A stretch of DNA of 64,000 nucleotides from an uncultured Eubacteriales bacterium (GTDB lineage Bacteria > Bacillota > Clostridia > Oscillospirales > Oscillospiraceae), in contig URDJ01000012.1 in the NCBI GenBank assembly GCA_900546615.1, forward strand, positions 1-64,000, in the 5' to 3' direction. The notes beneath the pieces are model-generated. The model was not told the origin of the DNA. It worked only from the letters and a program-made list of their open reading frames with translations, and made no database searches. Of the stretch, positions 42,304-51,458 are shown piece by piece. How positions within the stretch are numbered: position 1 is the stretch's first letter; each line of letters opens with the position of its first letter. The position numbers and the translations under genes are program-made.

Positions 42304-42567
42304 ATGACTGAAGTAAGAACGACTTCCCGTAAGACCCGCGTTGGCAAGGTCGTGTCCGACAAGATGGACAAGACCGTGGTCGTCATCGTCGAGGACCGCG
42401 TTGCCCACAAGAGATATAAGAAGATAATCGGCCGTACCTACCGCCTGAAGGCGCACGATGAGAACAACGAGTGCGGCATAGGCGACAGGGTGCGTGTGAT
42501 GGAGACCCGTCCGCTCAGCCGCGACAAGCGCTGGCGCGTGGTCGAGATCATCGAGAAGGCCAAGTAA
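42304..42567 (+). CDS. rpsQ: 30S ribosomal protein S17
   Basis: 87 aa. [20 protein letters not shown] and the OB-fold part [20 protein letters not shown] with [13 protein letters not shown] identify it. GAGGTAGAAGG precedes the start. Confidence 0.98.
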   Translation: MTEVRTTSRKTRVGKVVSDKMDKTVVVIVEDRVAHKRYKKIIGRTYRLKAHDENNECGIGDRVRVMETRPLSRDKRWRVVEIIEKAK

Positions 42568-42579
42568 GGAGGCGCCTAA

Positions 42580-42948
42580 ATGATACAGCAGGAAAGTTAT
42601 CTCAAGGTCGCCGACAATACCGGCGCCAAGGAAATAAAGTGCATCAGGGTCCTGGGCGGCTCCAAGCGCAAGTACGCCAGCATTGGCGACGTCATAGTGG
42701 CGTCCGTCCGCAAGGCCGCTCCTGGCGGCCAGGTCAAGAAGGGCGACGTTGTGAAGGCGGTCGTCGTGAGGACCAGCAAGGCCGTGAGGCGCGCCGACGG
42801 GACGTATGTCCGCTTTGACGACAACGCCGCCGTCCTGATAAAGGACGACAGGAACCCGACCGGCACCCGCATCTTTGGGCCCGTTGCCCGTGAGCTCCGT
42901 GACAGGGACTACATGAAGATCCTGTCGCTCGCTCCCGAAGTCATTTGA
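42580..42948 (+). CDS. rplN: 50S ribosomal protein L14
   Basis: 122 aa, the invariant length. [19 protein letters not shown] at the N terminus and [20 protein letters not shown] at the C terminus are diagnostic. It forms part of an intersubunit bridge with 16S rRNA. Confidence 0.98.
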   Translation: MIQQESYLKVADNTGAKEIKCIRVLGGSKRKYASIGDVIVASVRKAAPGGQVKKGDVVKAVVVRTSKAVRRADGTYVRFDDNAAVLIKDDRNPTGTRIFGPVARELRDRDYMKILSLAPEVI

Positions 42949-42962
42949 GGAGGGCGCGAAGA

Positions 42963-43271
42963 ATGAACGTCAGAAAGAATGATAAGGTCGTAGTCCTGTC
43001 CGGCAAGGACAAGGGCAAGCAGGGCGAGGTGCTCCGCGCCATGCCCGCCGAGGGCAAGGTCGTCGTGCAGGGCGTGAGCGTTGCGACGAAGCATCAGAAG
43101 GCCCGCAAGCAGGGCGAGGAGAGCAGCATCATCAAGGTAGAGACCCCCATCTACGCCTGCAAGGTCATGGTGGTCTGCCCGAAGTGCTCCAAGCCCACCC
43201 GCGTCGCACACAAGGTGACCGCGGACGGCAAGAAGGTCCGCGTCTGCAAGCACTGCGGCGCCGAGCTGTAA
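42963..43271 (+). CDS. rplX: 50S ribosomal protein L24
   Basis: 102 aa. The KOW motif VRKNDKVVVLSGKDKGKQGE is at the N terminus. The C-terminal half has two CXXC pairs (CPKCSKP and CKHCGAEL), a zinc-ribbon form common in Firmicutes. ATG 42963 follows GAGGAGGG. Confidence 0.97.
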   Translation: MNVRKNDKVVVLSGKDKGKQGEVLRAMPAEGKVVVQGVSVATKHQKARKQGEESSIIKVETPIYACKVMVVCPKCSKPTRVAHKVTADGKKVRVCKHCGAEL

Positions 43272-43286
43272 GGAGGGTGACAGGTT

Positions 43287-43829
43287 ATGAACAGAATGAA
43301 GGAAATGTACAATACCGAGGTCGCCCCCGCTCTCATGAACAAGTTCCAGTACAAGAGCGTCATGCAGATCCCGAAGCTCGACAAGATAGTCGTGTCCGTG
43401 GGCTGCGGCGACTGCAAGGACAACGCAAAGGCGCTTGACGCCGTCATCAAGGACATCACCGCCATCACCGGCCAGAAGGCCGTGGCCACCGTCGCGAAGA
43501 AATCCGTCGCGAACTTCAAGCTCCGCGAGGGCATGCACGTCGGCGTGAAGGTCACTCTGAGGCACGACAGGATGTGGGAGTTCCTCGACAGGCTGTTCAA
43601 CGTGGCTCTGCCGCGTGTCCGCGACTTCCGCGGCATCTCGGCCGACGCCTTCGACGGCAGGGGCAACTACAGCCTTGGCATCCGTGAGCAGATCATCTTC
43701 CCCGAGATAGAGTACGACAAGATTGAGAAGCTGCGCGGCATGAACATCGCCATCTGCACCACCGCCCAGACCGACGAGGAAGCCAGGGAGTTGCTGAAGC
43801 TCATGGGCGCCCCGTTCGTCACGGCTTGA
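43287..43829 (+). CDS. rplE: 50S ribosomal protein L5
   Basis: 180 aa. [40 protein letters not shown] and [18 protein letters not shown] are the usual blocks. L5 binds 5S rRNA and contacts the 30S head and P-site tRNA. Confidence 0.98.
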   Translation: MNRMKEMYNTEVAPALMNKFQYKSVMQIPKLDKIVVSVGCGDCKDNAKALDAVIKDITAITGQKAVATVAKKSVANFKLREGMHVGVKVTLRHDRMWEFLDRLFNVALPRVRDFRGISADAFDGRGNYSLGIREQIIFPEIEYDKIEKLRGMNIAICTTAQTDEEARELLKLMGAPFVTA

Positions 43830-43848
43830 GTAAGGAGGATATCGAGAT

Positions 43849-44034
43849 ATGGCTAAGAAATCTATGATACTCAAGCAGCAGCGCGAGGCGAAGTTCTCCA
43901 CCAGGCGCTATAACCGCTGCAAGATCTGCGGCCGTCCCCACGCCTACCTGCGCGACTACGGCATCTGCCGTATCTGCTTCCGCGAGCTGGCTTACAAGGG
44001 CCAGATTCCTGGAGTGAAAAAGGCTTCCTGGTAA
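43849..44034 (+). CDS. rpsN: 30S ribosomal protein S14, zinc type
   Basis: 61 aa, the short zinc-binding form (often named rpsZ). Four cysteines in [20 protein letters not shown] and the C terminus PGVKKASW are typical. Zinc-dependent S14 is usual in Firmicutes. It is followed by an unusually long 157 nt spacer. Confidence 0.98.
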   Translation: MAKKSMILKQQREAKFSTRRYNRCKICGRPHAYLRDYGICRICFRELAYKGQIPGVKKASW

Positions 44035-44191
44035 TCAAGTTGTTTAAGCGGAAATCCGCTTGGGCATAAATCACCCGGCACGGTGGCGAAAGGCCGAGGC
44101 CAATCGGGACTTCGCAAGGGGCCGCCTATTGCTCCGGAACCTCGCCGCCGTTCACCGCGAAAGCGGTAACTCTGAATTAGGAGGAAAAACA
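44035..44191 (+). promoter_or_regulatory. Structured spacer between rpsN and rpsH
   Basis: No gene fits this 157 nt. It folds strongly: hairpin AAGCGGA-aa-TCCGCTT near 44046-44061, a long-range stem ACGGTGGCGA with TCGCCGCCGT (about 44076-44085 with 44145-44155) enclosing further GC-rich pairs, then ACCGC-gaaa-GCGGT just before the rpsH ribosome binding site. It may be a ribosomal-protein leader or mRNA processing site. Confidence 0.5.
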
Positions 44192-44590
44192 ATGCAGATC
44201 ACAGACCCCATCGCCGATATGCTGACCCGCATCCGCAACGCCGGAAGCGCGAAGCATGAGACCGTGGATGTCCCCGCGTCGAAGATGAAGAAGGCCATTG
44301 CCCAGATACTGCTGGACGAGGGCTACATCAGGAGCTTCCAGCTCATCGACGACGGCACCCAGGGCATCATCCGCATCACTCTGAAGTATCTCCCCGGCAA
44401 GGAGAAGGCCATCCAGGGCCTCCGCCGCGTCTCGAAGCCCGGCCTGCGCGTGTACGCCGGCGCCGACGAGCTGCCCCGTGTTCTGAAGGGGCTCGGCATA
44501 GCCATAATCTCCACCTCGAAGGGCGTCATGACCGACAAGCAGGCTCGCAGGGAGCATGTTGGCGGCGAAGTCCTCGCGTTTGTGTGGTAA
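44192..44590 (+). CDS. rpsH: 30S ribosomal protein S8
   Basis: 132 aa. [17 protein letters not shown] at the N terminus, and the C-terminal blocks [20 protein letters not shown] and LAFVW. ATG 44192 follows AGGAGG. In E. coli S8 represses the spc operon by binding its mRNA, which makes the structured upstream spacer interesting. Confidence 0.98.
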   Translation: MQITDPIADMLTRIRNAGSAKHETVDVPASKMKKAIAQILLDEGYIRSFQLIDDGTQGIIRITLKYLPGKEKAIQGLRRVSKPGLRVYAGADELPRVLKGLGIAIISTSKGVMTDKQARREHVGGEVLAFVW

Positions 44591-44603
44591 GGAGGGCGTA
44601 AAG

Positions 44604-45146
44604 ATGTCGAGAATAGGTAGAGAGCCCATCACCGTGCCCGCCGGTGTCGAAGTGACGATAGCCGAGGGCAACGTAGTCACCGTCAAGGGACCCAAGGGAA
44701 GCATCACCGAGGCGCTGTGCCCGGCGATGACCATCACTCTGGACAACGGCGTGCTGCACGTCACCCGTCCGGATGATACCAAGGCCAACCGCAGTCTGCA
44801 TGGCCTGACCCGCAGCCTCCTCAACAACATGGTCGTCGGCGTGACGAACGGCTTTGAGAAGAAGCTGGAGATCAACGGCGTCGGCTACCGCGCCGAGAAG
44901 AAGGGCGAGGAAGTCGTCATGAAGCTCGGCTACAGCCACGATGTCACCATCAAGGAGACGGCTGACATCAAGATCGACGTGCCGGATGCGAACCATCTGA
45001 TAATCAAGGGCGTCGACAAGCAGAAGGTCGGCCAGTTTGCCGCCGATGTGCGCAACAAGCGTCCGCCTGAGCCGTACAAGGGCAAGGGCATCAAGTACGA
45101 CTATGAGCACATCCGCCGCAAAGAAGGCAAGACCGGTGCCAAATAA
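44604..45146 (+). CDS. rplF: 50S ribosomal protein L6
   Basis: 180 aa. MSRIGREPITVPAGVEVTI, the two related half domains, and the C-terminal RPPEPYKGKGIKYDYEHIRR with KEGKTGAK. GGAGGG lies upstream of ATG 44604. It sits near the GTPase-associated centre. Confidence 0.98.
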   Translation: MSRIGREPITVPAGVEVTIAEGNVVTVKGPKGSITEALCPAMTITLDNGVLHVTRPDDTKANRSLHGLTRSLLNNMVVGVTNGFEKKLEINGVGYRAEKKGEEVVMKLGYSHDVTIKETADIKIDVPDANHLIIKGVDKQKVGQFAADVRNKRPPEPYKGKGIKYDYEHIRRKEGKTGAK

Positions 45147-45162
45147 GGGGAGGTGCGCTTAA

Positions 45163-45519
45163 ATGATTAAAAGACCCAATACGAAGGCTCAGCGCATCAA
45201 GCGCCACAAGAGAGTCCGCTCCAAGATCAGCGGCACGCCGGAGAGGCCCCGTCTGAGCGTATACAGGAGCGAGAACAACATCTATGCCCAGGTCATCGAC
45301 GACGTGGCGGGCCACACTCTGTGCTCGGCGTCCTCGGTGGAGAAGGGCTTCGAGGGCGGCGGCAACATCGAGTCCGCGAAGCAGGTCGGCAAGAAGGTTG
45401 CCGAGCGTGCTCTTGCGAAGGGCATCGAGGAAGTCGTATTTGACCGCGGCGGCTACATTTATCACGGCCGCGTGCAGGCCCTGGCTGACGGCGCCCGCGA
45501 GGGCGGCCTGAAGTTCTAA
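45163..45519 (+). CDS. rplR: 50S ribosomal protein L18
   Basis: 118 aa. [20 protein letters not shown] and [20 protein letters not shown] begin the fold, and the end is [21 protein letters not shown]18 binds 5S rRNA with L5 and L25. Confidence 0.98.
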   Translation: MIKRPNTKAQRIKRHKRVRSKISGTPERPRLSVYRSENNIYAQVIDDVAGHTLCSASSVEKGFEGGGNIESAKQVGKKVAERALAKGIEEVVFDRGGYIYHGRVQALADGAREGGLKF

Positions 45520-45540
45520 GGCGGGAGGAGGAAACAGATT

Positions 45541-46074
45541 ATGGCTTACAATAACGACAGGCGTAATGACCGCAGGGGACGCGGCGGCGAGGAGCCTTCC
45601 GAGTTCACTGAAAAGGTAGTTTCCCTCAACCGCGTATCGAAGACCGTCAAGGGCGGCCGTGTCATGAAGTTCTCGGCGCTGTGCGTCGTGGGCGACGGCA
45701 AGGGCCGCGTGGGCTACGGTCTGGGCAAGGCCAACGAGGTCTCCGAGGCTATCCGCAAGGGTCTCGAGGACGCGAAGAAGCACATCGTGACGATCACTCT
45801 GCAGGGCACGACGATACCGCACGAGGTCATCGGCGAGTTTGGCGCGGGCCGCGTGCTGCTCAAGCCGGCCCCGGAAGGCACCGGCGTCATCGCCGGCGGC
45901 GCTGTCCGTGCGGTGGTCGAGGCCGCGGGCATCAAGAACATTCGTACGAAGTGCCTGAGGTCCAACAACCCGCAGAATGTCGTTGCGGCGACGATGGTCG
46001 GGCTCCAGTCTCTGAGGAACGCGCAGCAGGTCGCGGCCTACAGGGGCAAGTCCGCCGACGAGATAGTCGGTTAA
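45541..46074 (+). CDS. rpsE: 30S ribosomal protein S5 with Asn/Arg/Gly-rich N terminus
   Basis: 177 aa. The core [36 protein letters not shown] and [18 protein letters not shown] is standard. The first 20 residues ([18 protein letters not shown]) form an Asn/Arg/Gly-rich extension whose composition echoes the tail of S3. S5 and S3 are neighbours at the mRNA entry channel. Confidence 0.98.
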   Translation: MAYNNDRRNDRRGRGGEEPSEFTEKVVSLNRVSKTVKGGRVMKFSALCVVGDGKGRVGYGLGKANEVSEAIRKGLEDAKKHIVTITLQGTTIPHEVIGEFGAGRVLLKPAPEGTGVIAGGAVRAVVEAAGIKNIRTKCLRSNNPQNVVAATMVGLQSLRNAQQVAAYRGKSADEIVG

Positions 46075-46088
46075 GGAGGGCTCGCGAA

Positions 46089-46271
46089 ATGGCTAAGAAC
46101 ATCAAGGTGAAGCTCGTCAAGAGCCTGAACGGACGTCTCGATAAGCACATTGCTACGGCTCATTCTCTGGGCCTGCACAAGATCGGCAACGAGACCGTCC
46201 AGCCCGACAATCCTCAGACCAGGGGCAAGATAGCTCAGATAGGCTATCTGCTTCAGGTGACGGAAGAATAA
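46089..46271 (+). CDS. rpmD: 50S ribosomal protein L30
   Basis: 60 aa, standard length: IKVKLVKSLNGRLDKHIATA, LGLHKIGNETVQPDNPQTRG and KIAQIGYLLQV. Present in most but not all bacteria. ATG 46089 lies behind GGAGGG. Confidence 0.97.
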   Translation: MAKNIKVKLVKSLNGRLDKHIATAHSLGLHKIGNETVQPDNPQTRGKIAQIGYLLQVTEE

Positions 46272-46283
46272 GGAGGGTACGCA

Positions 46284-46724
46284 ATGAAACTGAGTGAACT
46301 TTCTCCGGCCGCTGGCAGCACCCAGGTCGCCAAGCGCAAGGGCAGAGGACACGGCACCGGTAACGGCAAGACCGCAGGCCGCGGTCATAAGGGCCAGAAG
46401 GCCAGGAGCGGCGGCGGCGTCCGCGTCGGCTTCGAGGGCGGCCAGATGCCGCTGGCGAGGCGTATCCCCAAGAGAGGCTTCCACAACATTTTTGCCGAGC
46501 CGCTGGAGGCCGTGAACGTCTCCGCGCTCAACCGTTTTGAGGACGGCGCCGAGGTCGATGCGGCTGCGCTGCTCGACGCGGGCGTGCTGTCCAAGTGCGT
46601 CTACGGCGTCAAGATACTGGGCAACGGCAGCCTCGAGAAGAAGCTGACCGTCAAGGCTTCCGCCTTCTCCGAATCTGCAAAGCAAAAGATAGAGGCGGCA
46701 GGCGGAAAGGCCGAGGTGGTGTAA
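46284..46724 (+). CDS. rplO: 50S ribosomal protein L15
   Basis: 146 aa. [20 protein letters not shown] and the glycine-rich arm [20 protein letters not shown] with [18 protein letters not shown] are diagnostic. The stop is one base before the secY start. Confidence 0.98.
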   Translation: MKLSELSPAAGSTQVAKRKGRGHGTGNGKTAGRGHKGQKARSGGGVRVGFEGGQMPLARRIPKRGFHNIFAEPLEAVNVSALNRFEDGAEVDAAALLDAGVLSKCVYGVKILGNGSLEKKLTVKASAFSESAKQKIEAAGGKAEVV

Positions 46725-46725
46725 G

Positions 46726-48027
46726 GTGCTTAAGACTCTCAAGAATGCGTGGGGCATCGAGGAGCTTCGCAAGAAAATACTCTTCACGCTGTTCATCATT
46801 CTCGTATACCGTCTTGGCAACGCCGTCCCCGTGCCCTATGTCAACACGACCCTGCTGGAGAGCTACTTCAACACGGTCAACAACACGATACTCGGTCTCT
46901 GGAATACCATGTCCGGCGGCAGCTTCTCGATGGCGACGATATTCGCACTGTCGATACAGCCCTACATCAACGCCTCCATCATCATCCAGCTGCTCACGAT
47001 AGCCATTCCGGCCCTTGAGCGGCTGCAGAAGGAAGGCGGCGAGGAAGGCCGCAAGAAGATCGCGTCCATTACCCGCTACACCACGGTCGGCATCGGTCTC
47101 GTCATGGGCTTTGCCTACTACATGCTCATCAAGAATGGCTCCAACGGCCAGAGCATGCTGACCGCCGACGGCACCGGCGTGTGGCCCGCCATCGTCATCA
47201 TCATGACCTTCATGGCCGGCTCCGCGCTGATCATGTGGATGGGCGAGCAGATTACCGAGTTCGGTGTAGGCAACGGCATCTCCATCATCCTGTTTGCAAG
47301 CATCATCGCGAGGTTCCCGACTTCCATCAGCACGATGATCACGAACGTCTCCTCCGGCAGCCTGGCCTGGTGGGCTCTCGCGCTCATAATCCTCGGCGCC
47401 CTGGCGATAATCGTACTCATAGTCATCGTGAACGATGCCGAGCGCAGGATACCGGTGCAGTACTCCAAGCGCGTCGTGGGCCGCAAGCTCTACGGCGGAC
47501 AGAGCACGCATCTGCCGATGAAGGTAAACATGTCCGGCGTCATGCCCATCATTTTCGCCTCATCGATAGCGAGCATCCCCGGCACTATCTGTGCCTTTGT
47601 ACCCAAGTGGCAGGATTCCTGGGTCATGAAAAACGTCTTTGGGACGAACACCATACCCTACGCGATAATCTATTTCCTGCTCATCATAGCGTTCAGCTAC
47701 TTCTACGCCACCATCCAGTTTGACCCCGTCGAGATATCGAACAACCTGAAGAAGAACGGCGGCTTCATCCCCGGTTTCCGCGCCGGCAAGCCGACCAGTG
47801 AGTACATCAGGAAGGTGCTCAACAAGATCACCCTGATGGGTGCTCTGTACCTGAGCGTTGTGGCTGTTGTGCCTATCCTGATAAGCTGCTTCTCCGATGC
47901 CCCGACCCTTTCGGGCATATCCCTCGGCGGCACCTCCATAATCATAGTTGTGGGCGTTGCCATTGAGACCGTCCGTGCCGTGGAGGCGCAGATGCTCATG
48001 CGCAACTACAAAGGCTTCCTTGACTGA
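46726..48027 (+). CDS. secY: Protein translocase subunit SecY
   Basis: 433 aa, the ten-helix pore of the Sec translocon. Landmarks are the N-terminal IEELRKKILFTLFIILVYRL, MATIFALSIQPYINASIIIQ, the cytoplasmic loop GGEEGRKKI, GIGLVMGFAYYM, and the C-terminal loop KNGGFIPGFRAGKPTSEYI that binds ribosomes and SecA. The start is GTG 46726, one base after the rplO stop. Confidence 0.97.
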   Translation: MLKTLKNAWGIEELRKKILFTLFIILVYRLGNAVPVPYVNTTLLESYFNTVNNTILGLWNTMSGGSFSMATIFALSIQPYINASIIIQLLTIAIPALERLQKEGGEEGRKKIASITRYTTVGIGLVMGFAYYMLIKNGSNGQSMLTADGTGVWPAIVIIMTFMAGSALIMWMGEQITEFGVGNGISIILFASIIARFPTSISTMITNVSSGSLAWWALALIILGALAIIVLIVIVNDAERRIPVQYSKRVVGRKLYGGQSTHLPMKVNMSGVMPIIFASSIASIPGTICAFVPKWQDSWVMKNVFGTNTIPYAIIYFLLIIAFSYFYATIQFDPVEISNNLKKNGGFIPGFRAGKPTSEYIRKVLNKITLMGALYLSVVAVVPILISCFSDAPTLSGISLGGTSIIIVVGVAIETVRAVEAQMLMRNYKGFLD

Positions 48028-48039
48028 TCGGAGGTTAAA

Positions 48040-48678
48040 ATGAAGCTGATACTTTTGGGAGCGCCAGGCGCCGGCAAGGGCACCCAGGCGGAGATTATCA
48101 GCCAAAGGCTGGGTATACCGACCATATCGACTGGCAATATCCTGAGGGCAGCCATGAAAAACGGCACGCCCGTGGGACTGAAGGCCAAGGAATACGTTGA
48201 AAGCGGCAAGCTCGTTCCCGACGATGTCATAATCGGCATCGTCGAGGAACGCCTCGCGGAGCCTGACTGCAAGGACGGCTACATCCTCGACGGCATGCCG
48301 AGGACGATACCACAGGCGGAGGCGCTCGAGGAGCGGGGAATCAACATCGACTGCGCGCTGTCCATCGAGATAGCGGACGAGACGATAGTCGAGCGCATGT
48401 CCGGCAGGAGGACCTGCCCGAACTGCGGCGCCACGTATCATGTGGTGTCAGCCCCTCCGAAGGCGGAAGGCGTGTGCGACAGCTGCGGTGCGGCGCTTAC
48501 CATCAGGAAGGACGACGCTCCCGAGACCGTTAAGGCGAGGCTTGAGGTCTACCACAGGGAGACCGAGCCGCTCAAGGCGTTCTACGCCGAGCGCGGCAAG
48601 CTGAAGTCGGTAAACAATCAGCCGACGATCGAGGCCACGACGGCCGAGATAGCAAAGACCCTGGGGATCGAGCTATGA
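48040..48678 (+). CDS. adk: Adenylate kinase
   Basis: 212 aa, converts ATP plus AMP to two ADP. It has the P-loop GAPGAGKGTQAE, the AMP-binding region STGNILRAAMKNGTP, GYILDGMPRTIPQA, and a zinc-binding LID domain with four Cys (CPNCGATYH and CDSCG), as in Gram-positive enzymes. The stop overlaps the map start. Confidence 0.97.
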   Translation: MKLILLGAPGAGKGTQAEIISQRLGIPTISTGNILRAAMKNGTPVGLKAKEYVESGKLVPDDVIIGIVEERLAEPDCKDGYILDGMPRTIPQAEALEERGINIDCALSIEIADETIVERMSGRRTCPNCGATYHVVSAPPKAEGVCDSCGAALTIRKDDAPETVKARLEVYHRETEPLKAFYAERGKLKSVNNQPTIEATTAEIAKTLGIEL

Positions 48679-49430
48679 TAATAGTGAAGTCCCCGCGAGA
48701 GATCGAGTTCATGCGCGAGGCCTGCCGGATAACGGCAGGCGCGCGCACCGTGGCCAGGCAGGCGATAGCAGCCGGAGTGACCACGCGGGAGATCGACAGA
48801 GAAGTCCACAAGTTCATACTGCGCTCGGGAGCGACGCCGACATTTCTGAATTACGGCGGATTCCCGGCCAGCGCCTGCATCTCGGTGAACGATGAGGTAG
48901 TGCACGGCTTTCCGGGCAGACGCATCGTGAAAGACGGCGACATCGTGAGCGTAGATGTGGGAGCAAAGATACACGGCTTCACAGGCGACTGCGCTGGGAC
49001 CTATCCCTGCGGGGAGGTGACCGAGGAGGCGAAGCGGCTCATTGAGGTGACGCGGCAGAGCTTTTTCGAGGGCATCAAGTTTGCGAAGCCGGGCTACCGG
49101 GTATCGGATATCGGACACGCGATACAGGAATACGTTGAGAGCCACGGGTTTTCCGTGGTGCGGGCGTACGAGGGACACGGCGTTGGAGCGCAGCTGCACG
49201 AGGAGCCGGAGATACCGAACTTCGGCGATCCGGGACACGGGCCGAGACTGGTGAAGGGCATGACCCTGGCGATAGAGCCGATGGTGAACGCCGGGACCTG
49301 GGAGGTCTACGTGCAGGACAACGGTTGGACTGCCGTGACGTCGGACGGGCGGCTGTCAGCGCACTACGAGAACACGGTGCTGATAACAGATGGCGAGCCT
49401 GAGATCCTGACCATGGCAGAGGATCTGTGA
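48675..49430 (+). CDS. map: Methionine aminopeptidase, type I
   Basis: 251 aa, removes the initiator Met. Metal ligands are visible: two Asp in [19 protein letters not shown], His in [19 protein letters not shown], Glu in LAIEPMVN and Glu in HYENTVLIT. No SecC-type zinc extension. It starts inside the adk stop (ATGA). Confidence 0.97.
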   Translation: MIIVKSPREIEFMREACRITAGARTVARQAIAAGVTTREIDREVHKFILRSGATPTFLNYGGFPASACISVNDEVVHGFPGRRIVKDGDIVSVDVGAKIHGFTGDCAGTYPCGEVTEEAKRLIEVTRQSFFEGIKFAKPGYRVSDIGHAIQEYVESHGFSVVRAYEGHGVGAQLHEEPEIPNFGDPGHGPRLVKGMTLAIEPMVNAGTWEVYVQDNGWTAVTSDGRLSAHYENTVLITDGEPEILTMAEDL

Positions 49431-49458
49431 CGATGAACCGCGAGGGAGGTTATATAAC

Positions 49459-49677
49459 TTGGCAAAAGACGATGTGATCGAGCTTGAGGGCACGGTCGTC
49501 GAATCCCTGCCGAATACGATGTTCAGCGTGGACATCGGAGGCGGCCATACGATACTGGCCCACATATCCGGGAAACTGAGGATGAACTTCATCAGGATAC
49601 TGCCTGGGGACAAGGTGACGGTGCAGATGAGCCCGTACGACCTGACCCGCGGCAGGATCACCTGGAGATCGAAGTAA
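49459..49677 (+). CDS. infA: Translation initiation factor IF-1
   Basis: 72 aa OB-fold: [38 protein letters not shown] and [12 protein letters not shown]. The start is TTG 49459 with GGAGG upstream. The weak start codon in an otherwise ATG-rich operon may tune its level. Confidence 0.97.
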   Translation: MAKDDVIELEGTVVESLPNTMFSVDIGGGHTILAHISGKLRMNFIRILPGDKVTVQMSPYDLTRGRITWRSK

Positions 49678-49722
49678 GGAGCGCGTAAGCGCTCAGCGCG
49701 AAGCCGAATAGGAGGAGCTTAA

Positions 49723-49836
49723 ATGAAAGTCAGACCTTCGGTAAAGCCCATGTGCGAGAAGTGCAAGATAATCAAGCGCCATGGCAAGGTCATGGTGATC
49801 TGCGAGAACCCGAAGCACAAGCAGCGTCAGGGCTGA
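49723..49836 (+). CDS. rpmJ: 50S ribosomal protein L36
   Basis: 37 aa, the usual length. [19 protein letters not shown] then [17 protein letters not shown]. The C4/CCCH zinc form is present (CEKC, C, H). AGGAGG lies 9 nt before ATG 49723. Confidence 0.97.
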   Translation: MKVRPSVKPMCEKCKIIKRHGKVMVICENPKHKQRQG

Positions 49837-49869
49837 GACCCCAAGTATTTGAAAGAGCGAAAGAAACAT

Positions 49870-49950
49870 CCCCCGCGGGACGGAGGCTCCCTCCGGCGGG
49901 ACCAAGCCTCCGCCTGAGAAGCGCGGGGAAAATCATTGAAAGGAATGATC
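49870..49950 (+). promoter_or_regulatory. Three-way-junction leader before rpsM
   Basis: The outer stem CCCCGCG (49871-49877) with CGCGGGG (49922-49928) encloses two hairpins: CGGAGG/CCTCCG (49881-49895) and GGCGG/CCGCC (49895-49914). Just downstream ATCATT/AATGAT (49932-49949) presents GAAAGG, the rpsM ribosome binding site, in its loop. Confidence 0.6.
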
Positions 49951-49957
49951 GCGAAAG

Positions 49958-50326
49958 ATGGCACGTATAGCCGGCGTTGACCTGCCCAAAGACAAGAGGA
50001 TAGAGATTGGCCTCACCTACGTCTACGGAATCGGCAGGACCAGCGCGAAAAAGATCCTCGAGCAGACCGGAATCAACCCCGACACCCGAGTGAAAGACCT
50101 GACCGACGAAGAAGAGGCCAAGATCCGTGAGTGCATAGATCATCATTACGTCGTGGAAGGCGACCTGCGCCGCAGCGTGGCGCTGGACATCAAGCGCCTG
50201 ACCGAGATAGGCAGCTACCGTGGCCTGCGTCACAGGAAGGGCCTGCCCGTCCGCGGCCAGCGCAGCAAGACGAACGCCCGTACCCGCAAGGGCCCGAAGC
50301 GCACGATAGCTAATAAGAAGAAGTAA
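49958..50326 (+). CDS. rpsM: 30S ribosomal protein S13
   Basis: 122 aa. [20 protein letters not shown] and [14 protein letters not shown] begin the protein, and [20 protein letters not shown] with TRKGPKRTI ends it. First gene of the alpha-operon part (S13-S11-S4-alpha-L17). It is preceded by a highly structured 121 nt spacer and the ribosome binding site lies in a small hairpin loop. Confidence 0.98.
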   Translation: MARIAGVDLPKDKRIEIGLTYVYGIGRTSAKKILEQTGINPDTRVKDLTDEEEAKIRECIDHHYVVEGDLRRSVALDIKRLTEIGSYRGLRHRKGLPVRGQRSKTNARTRKGPKRTIANKKK

Positions 50327-50340
50327 GGGAGGGATATGTA

Positions 50341-50736
50341 ATGGCAGCACCCAAGAAGAAGGTCCGCACTCGCCGCAGAGAGCGGAAGAATATCGAGCGT
50401 GGAGCCGTGCATATCAGCTCCTCTTTCAACAACACGATGGTGACGATAACCGACACCAACGGCAACGCCATTTCCTGGGCCTCCGCGGGCGGCATGGGCT
50501 TCCGCGGCAGCAAGAAGAGCACTCCTTTCGCGGCTCAGACCGCGGCTGAGACTGCTGCTAAGGCTGCCATGGAGCACGGGCTGAAGACCGTCGAGGTGTA
50601 CGTGAAGGGTCCCGGTTCGGGCCGTGAGGCGGCGATCCGCGCTCTGCAGACTGCGGGTCTCGAGGTCACGATGATCAAGGACGTAACGCCGATACCGCAC
50701 AACGGCTGCCGTCCGCCGAAGCGCCGCCGCGTGTAA
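50341..50736 (+). CDS. rpsK: 30S ribosomal protein S11
   Basis: 131 aa. [40 protein letters not shown] and the C-terminal [16 protein letters not shown] are diagnostic. It is a platform protein contacting the Shine-Dalgarno helix. Confidence 0.98.
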   Translation: MAAPKKKVRTRRRERKNIERGAVHISSSFNNTMVTITDTNGNAISWASAGGMGFRGSKKSTPFAAQTAAETAAKAAMEHGLKTVEVYVKGPGSGREAAIRALQTAGLEVTMIKDVTPIPHNGCRPPKRRRV

Positions 50737-50755
50737 TCAGGGGAGGTAAGAAGAA

Positions 50756-51382
50756 ATGGCAAGATATACCGACGCCGTCTGCCGCCAGTGCCGCAGGGAG
50801 GGCCAGAAGCTCTTCCTCAAGGGCGACAGGTGCTACACTCAGAAGTGCGCGATGGAGAACCGCCCCTATCCCCCCGGACAGCACGGCCAGGGCAGGAGCA
50901 AGACCTCCGAGTATGGCCAGCAGATGCGTGAGAAGCAGAAGGCCAAGAGGTACTATGGCCTTCTGGAGAGCCAGTTCAGGAGCTATTTCGACATGGCCGA
51001 GCGCCGTCCCGGCCAGACGGGCGAGAACCTTCTGGCTATCTGCGAGAGCAGGCTGGACAACGTCGTCTACCGTCTGGGCTTTGCGATGAGCCGCGCCGAG
51101 GCGCGTCAGCTCGTGAACCACGGGCACTTCACGGTAAACGGCCGCAAGGTCAACATTCCGAGCTTCCAGGTGAAGCCGGGCATGGTCGTGACTCTGCGTG
51201 AGCGGAGCCGCGGGCTGGAAAAGATAAAGGCGAACGTCGAGGCAAACGCCTTCCGTCAGCCTCCGAAGTGGCTGGATTATGACGCCGCGAACATGATAGC
51301 GAAGGTCACCGCTGTCCCCGCTCGTGAGGACATAGATCTGCCGATAGAGGAGCACCTCATCGTCGAGCTCTATTCCAAGTGA
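50756..51382 (+). CDS. rpsD: 30S ribosomal protein S4
   Basis: 208 aa. This version has an N-terminal CXXC pair ([19 protein letters not shown]), indicating a zinc-binding S4. The S4 RNA-binding domain is [20 protein letters not shown] with [18 protein letters not shown]4 nucleates 30S assembly. Placement inside the alpha operon contrasts with Bacillus, where rpsD stands alone. Confidence 0.98.
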   Translation: MARYTDAVCRQCRREGQKLFLKGDRCYTQKCAMENRPYPPGQHGQGRSKTSEYGQQMREKQKAKRYYGLLESQFRSYFDMAERRPGQTGENLLAICESRLDNVVYRLGFAMSRAEARQLVNHGHFTVNGRKVNIPSFQVKPGMVVTLRERSRGLEKIKANVEANAFRQPPKWLDYDAANMIAKVTAVPAREDIDLPIEEHLIVELYSK

Positions 51383-51458
51383 TAAATAAACCCTCGATTG
51401 GAAAGCTGAACCACGCGCCCCCCGATGGCGCAAATATTAAAGGAGGGTTAGTTCGCAA

